16,160 bases of DNA from Candidatus Rifleibacteriota bacterium (GTDB taxonomy: Bacteria > Riflebacteria > Ozemobacteria > Ozemobacterales > Ozemobacteraceae): the NCBI GenBank assembly GCA_029564115.1, contig JAKQQP010000507.1, positions 1 through 16,160 on the forward strand. The letters run 5' to 3'. Positions 14,717-16,160 of the stretch are shown one piece after another (the first letter of the stretch is position 1; each line of letters starts with the position of its first letter). Under the pieces are notes generated by a model. The model was not told the origin of the DNA. It saw only the letters and a list, made by a program, of their open reading frames with translations, and searched no databases. The position numbers and the translations under genes are program-made.

Positions 14717-15222
14717 GTGGGTAAAACCTTCAATTCTGGAGTGCGGCTTAGAGAAATCTGCCGGTTGCGGGTTGAAGACATAGCCCCTGTCGATGGAATT
14801 CTGTATTTCGATATAAATCCTGAGGGTGATAAACGTCTCAAGAATGAGACCGGAAAAAGAAAGATACCGGTGCATCCGAAGCTGCAGGGTTTTGGCCTGT
14901 GGCAATACCTGGAAGAGCTAAAGAAAAAGAAATGCGACGGGCTATTTCCTCTGTTGCAGCAGCATTCAGTAAATGGCTACGGTCCGTTGCCAATGAACTC
15001 AAGCAGCTGAAGGTTCCGGGCGAGGTAATCAGCGAACTCCTGTGCCACAAGGTCGATTCAATCACCATGAGCCGCTACGGCAAGCGCTACCGGCCTGCAA
15101 TAATATTGGATGCCTTTGAGAAATTTGCCGTGGTAGCGGCAATGAATCATGGTAAGCCCATTTTATTCACCAGAACGTCCCGCCGAGGTTTTAATTGTGC
15201 GTTCACTGACCGCACAATTTGA
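14717..15222 (+). pseudogene. Decayed tyrosine recombinase (phage-type integrase) remnant
   Basis: Two overlapping frames carry the catalytic domain of a phage integrase. Frame one (from 14717) has box I SGVRLREICRLRVEDI with the first catalytic Arg, then YFDINPEGDKRLKN, GKRKIPVHPKL and DGLFPLL, then stops at 15008-15010. Frame two (about 14960 to 15222) continues with AAFSKWLR, ELKQLKVPGEVISELLCHKV and SITMSRYGKRYRP, which carries box II His and the Tyr nucleophile. A frameshift therefore lies near 14955-14975. The segment that should hold HSxRHT (the HxxR active site) between FSKW and ELKQL is missing, and so is the whole N-terminal DNA-binding part. The gene cannot be active; it marks a former integrated element. 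Confidence 0.85.
15193..15219. repeat. 9-bp inverted repeat at the end of the integrase remnant
   Basis: AATTGTGCG (15193-15201) and CGCACAATT (15211-15219) with a 9-base loop. It ends about where the recombinase remnant stops. No T run follows on the plus strand, so a terminator is unlikely there; it could be an old attachment-site arm or a regulator site. Confidence 0.4.
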
Positions 15223-15652
15223 GGATAAAACTGATAAAACCGGAGATAATTATAAAATACTACCAGAAGTGCAGCCCGATTCCGAAGTGTGTCACAGTAA
15301 ATTGTCACAGCTTGTCATAGCTTTAGGCAAAAGGTATTGCCGTGGTGAAACAGCCTACTTTTTTTGAGAAATTGCATTACTTCGTAAGCAGGTATCAACA
15401 TGCGAGAAGATTTCTGAGACTGAAAATCGAAGAATTGGCCTGATTTGCCCGACTCTGCAGACAAGGTTCTTGCGCAGCTGGCTCAATCGTGGTTAAATTG
15501 ACCGCGACAGATACCGTGCAGGGAAGTTCAGCCCGCACGGAATTTAGCAGAAAGCGCATGCGGTGTTTCCAAAAAATGCCGGAAAAAGCCTGCCGCGCTT
15601 GATGGATTGAAAAAGACGCTGCTGCACCGGGCATTTTCAGGGGAACTTTAAG
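15223..15652. other. Non-coding stretch between integrase remnant and rhuM-like gene
   Basis: About 430 bases without a convincing gene. It holds three direct copies of TGTCAYAG: TGTCACAG at 15290-15297 and 15303-15310, and TGTCATAG at 15313-15320. It also contains a weak 6-bp stem (CCGTGC with GCACGG) near 15515-15540. Short open frames in it have no ribosome site and no family pattern. I see no tRNA, and no clear promoter for the rhuM-like gene. Confidence 0.4.
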
Positions 15653-16160
15653 ATGAAAAAACAACTGCAGATTCGTAACAGCACTGCCGAATTTCTGATA
15701 TTTACCGGCCAGGCCGGGGAAGATGGCATTGAAGTGCGCGTGGAAGGCGAAACTGTCTGGCTTTCTCAGAGATTTATGGCGAAGTTGTTTGAGGTAGACG
15801 TGCGCACTATCAATGAACATTTGAGCAATATTTATCAAAGTGGCGAACAGAGTCAGGAAGCAACTATCCGGAAATTCCGGATAGTTCAGAAAGAGGGCAA
15901 TAGAGAGGTTGGGCGCGTTATCGAGCATTACAACCTTGCAGCTATCATTGCTGTGGGATTCAGAATAAACTCTGTCCGTGCCACCCAGTTCCGGCAATGG
16001 GCAATTCAGGTTCTGAAAGAATTTTCAATTAAAGGCTATGTGATCGATAAAAAGCGCATGGAAAACGGCGCTTTTCTTGGTGAAGATTACTTTGAACACC
16101 TGCTCGAAGAAATCAGGGAAATCAGGCTCAGCGAACGCCGGTTTTACCAGAAAATCACTG
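15653..16160 (+). CDS. RhuM-family protein, partial (C-terminus off the right edge)
   Basis: 169 codons are visible from the ATG at 15653 and the frame is open at the window edge. The pattern VRVEGETVWLSQRFMAKLF, then EVDVRTINEHLSNIY and YQSGE, IRKFRIVQKEGNREVGRVIE, HYNLAAIIAVGFRINSVRA, TQFRQWAIQVLKEFSIKGY, and VIDKKRMENG followed by YFEHLLEEIREIRLSERRF matches the RhuM family, named from a Salmonella pathogenicity-island gene and common on mobile elements; full members have about 330 residues and their biochemical function is unknown. GGGG (15640-15643) lies nine bases upstream of the ATG. A 25-base palindrome lies inside the coding region (15862-15886). Together with the decayed integrase it supports a mobile-element origin for this end of the window. 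Confidence 0.9.
   Translation, partial: MKKQLQIRNSTAEFLIFTGQAGEDGIEVRVEGETVWLSQRFMAKLFEVDVRTINEHLSNIYQSGEQSQEATIRKFRIVQKEGNREVGRVIEHYNLAAIIAVGFRINSVRATQFRQWAIQVLKEFSIKGYVIDKKRMENGAFLGEDYFEHLLEEIREIRLSERRFYQKIT
15862..15886. repeat. 25-base near-perfect palindrome inside the rhuM-like gene
   Basis: The arms AACTATCCGGAA (15862-15873) and TTCCGGATAGTT (15875-15886) pair exactly around a single A. The sequence encodes part of the conserved IRKFRIV stretch. Confidence 0.7.

Noticed and set aside
15149..15367. Plus-strand 72-codon frame after the integrase remnant
   Set aside because: It overlaps the second recombinase frame, has no ribosome site and no recognisable motif; kept only as non-coding sequence.
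15395..15997. Minus-strand 200-codon open frame opposite the rhuM-like gene
   Set aside because: It is antisense to the clearly recognisable RhuM coding sequence, has no ribosome site and no family pattern, so it is a shadow frame.

Overview
The window (about 52% G+C by eye) is a compact bacterial chromosome segment with a core of housekeeping genes and, at the right end, a small accessory island. Source organism: the gene set (a long Mfd, a short NagA, an A-type flavodiiron protein, FloA flotillin, a YrbG-type antiporter, xanthine-dehydrogenase-family subunits) suggests an uncultivated, at least partly anaerobic bacterium. I cannot place the phylum; Candidatus Riflebacteria-like lineages are one guess, held with low confidence. 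No rRNA, tRNA or CRISPR array was seen.

Left part (1-4127, all minus strand). Two coupled genes for an exported protein and a membrane-anchored TPR protein (the latter runs off the left edge) share an ATGA overlap. Next comes a three-gene unit read from a good promoter at 4187-4215: a membrane protein with a degenerate GGDEF domain, then the [2Fe-2S] and FAD-binding subunits of a xanthine dehydrogenase/CO dehydrogenase-type molybdenum hydroxylase. It ends at an intrinsic terminator (1436-1486). No molybdopterin catalytic subunit is present.

Middle (4245-12391). mfd (transcription-repair coupling factor) is transcribed divergently from the GGDEF unit. A DUF1232/YkvA-like gene is embedded by its start in the 3' end of mfd. 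It converges with, and overlaps by 4 nt, a minus-strand nagA. Behind nagA lie an unknown secreted protein and fprA (flavodiiron O2/NO reductase). fprA and floA are divergent; their 194-nt intergenic region holds two good sigma-70-type promoters and several inverted repeats, one lying exactly in the spacer of the fprA promoter. floA overlaps a small 78-residue gene, and a long bidirectional terminator separates that pair from the antiporter gene.

Right part (12463-16160). After the Ca2+/Na+ antiporter gene comes an accessory region: a HigB/RelE-like toxin gene with an XRE antitoxin gene behind a promoter containing a 13-bp-arm palindrome; a decayed tyrosine recombinase that has lost its N-terminal part, its reading frame and its HxxR active-site segment; about 430 bp of non-coding DNA with short repeats; and the 5' part of a RhuM-family gene that runs off the right edge.

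I did not find a clearly new biological system. The most useful leads are the degenerate GGDEF protein linked to orphan molybdenum-hydroxylase subunits, the fprA promoter operator candidate, and the remnant island at the right end.
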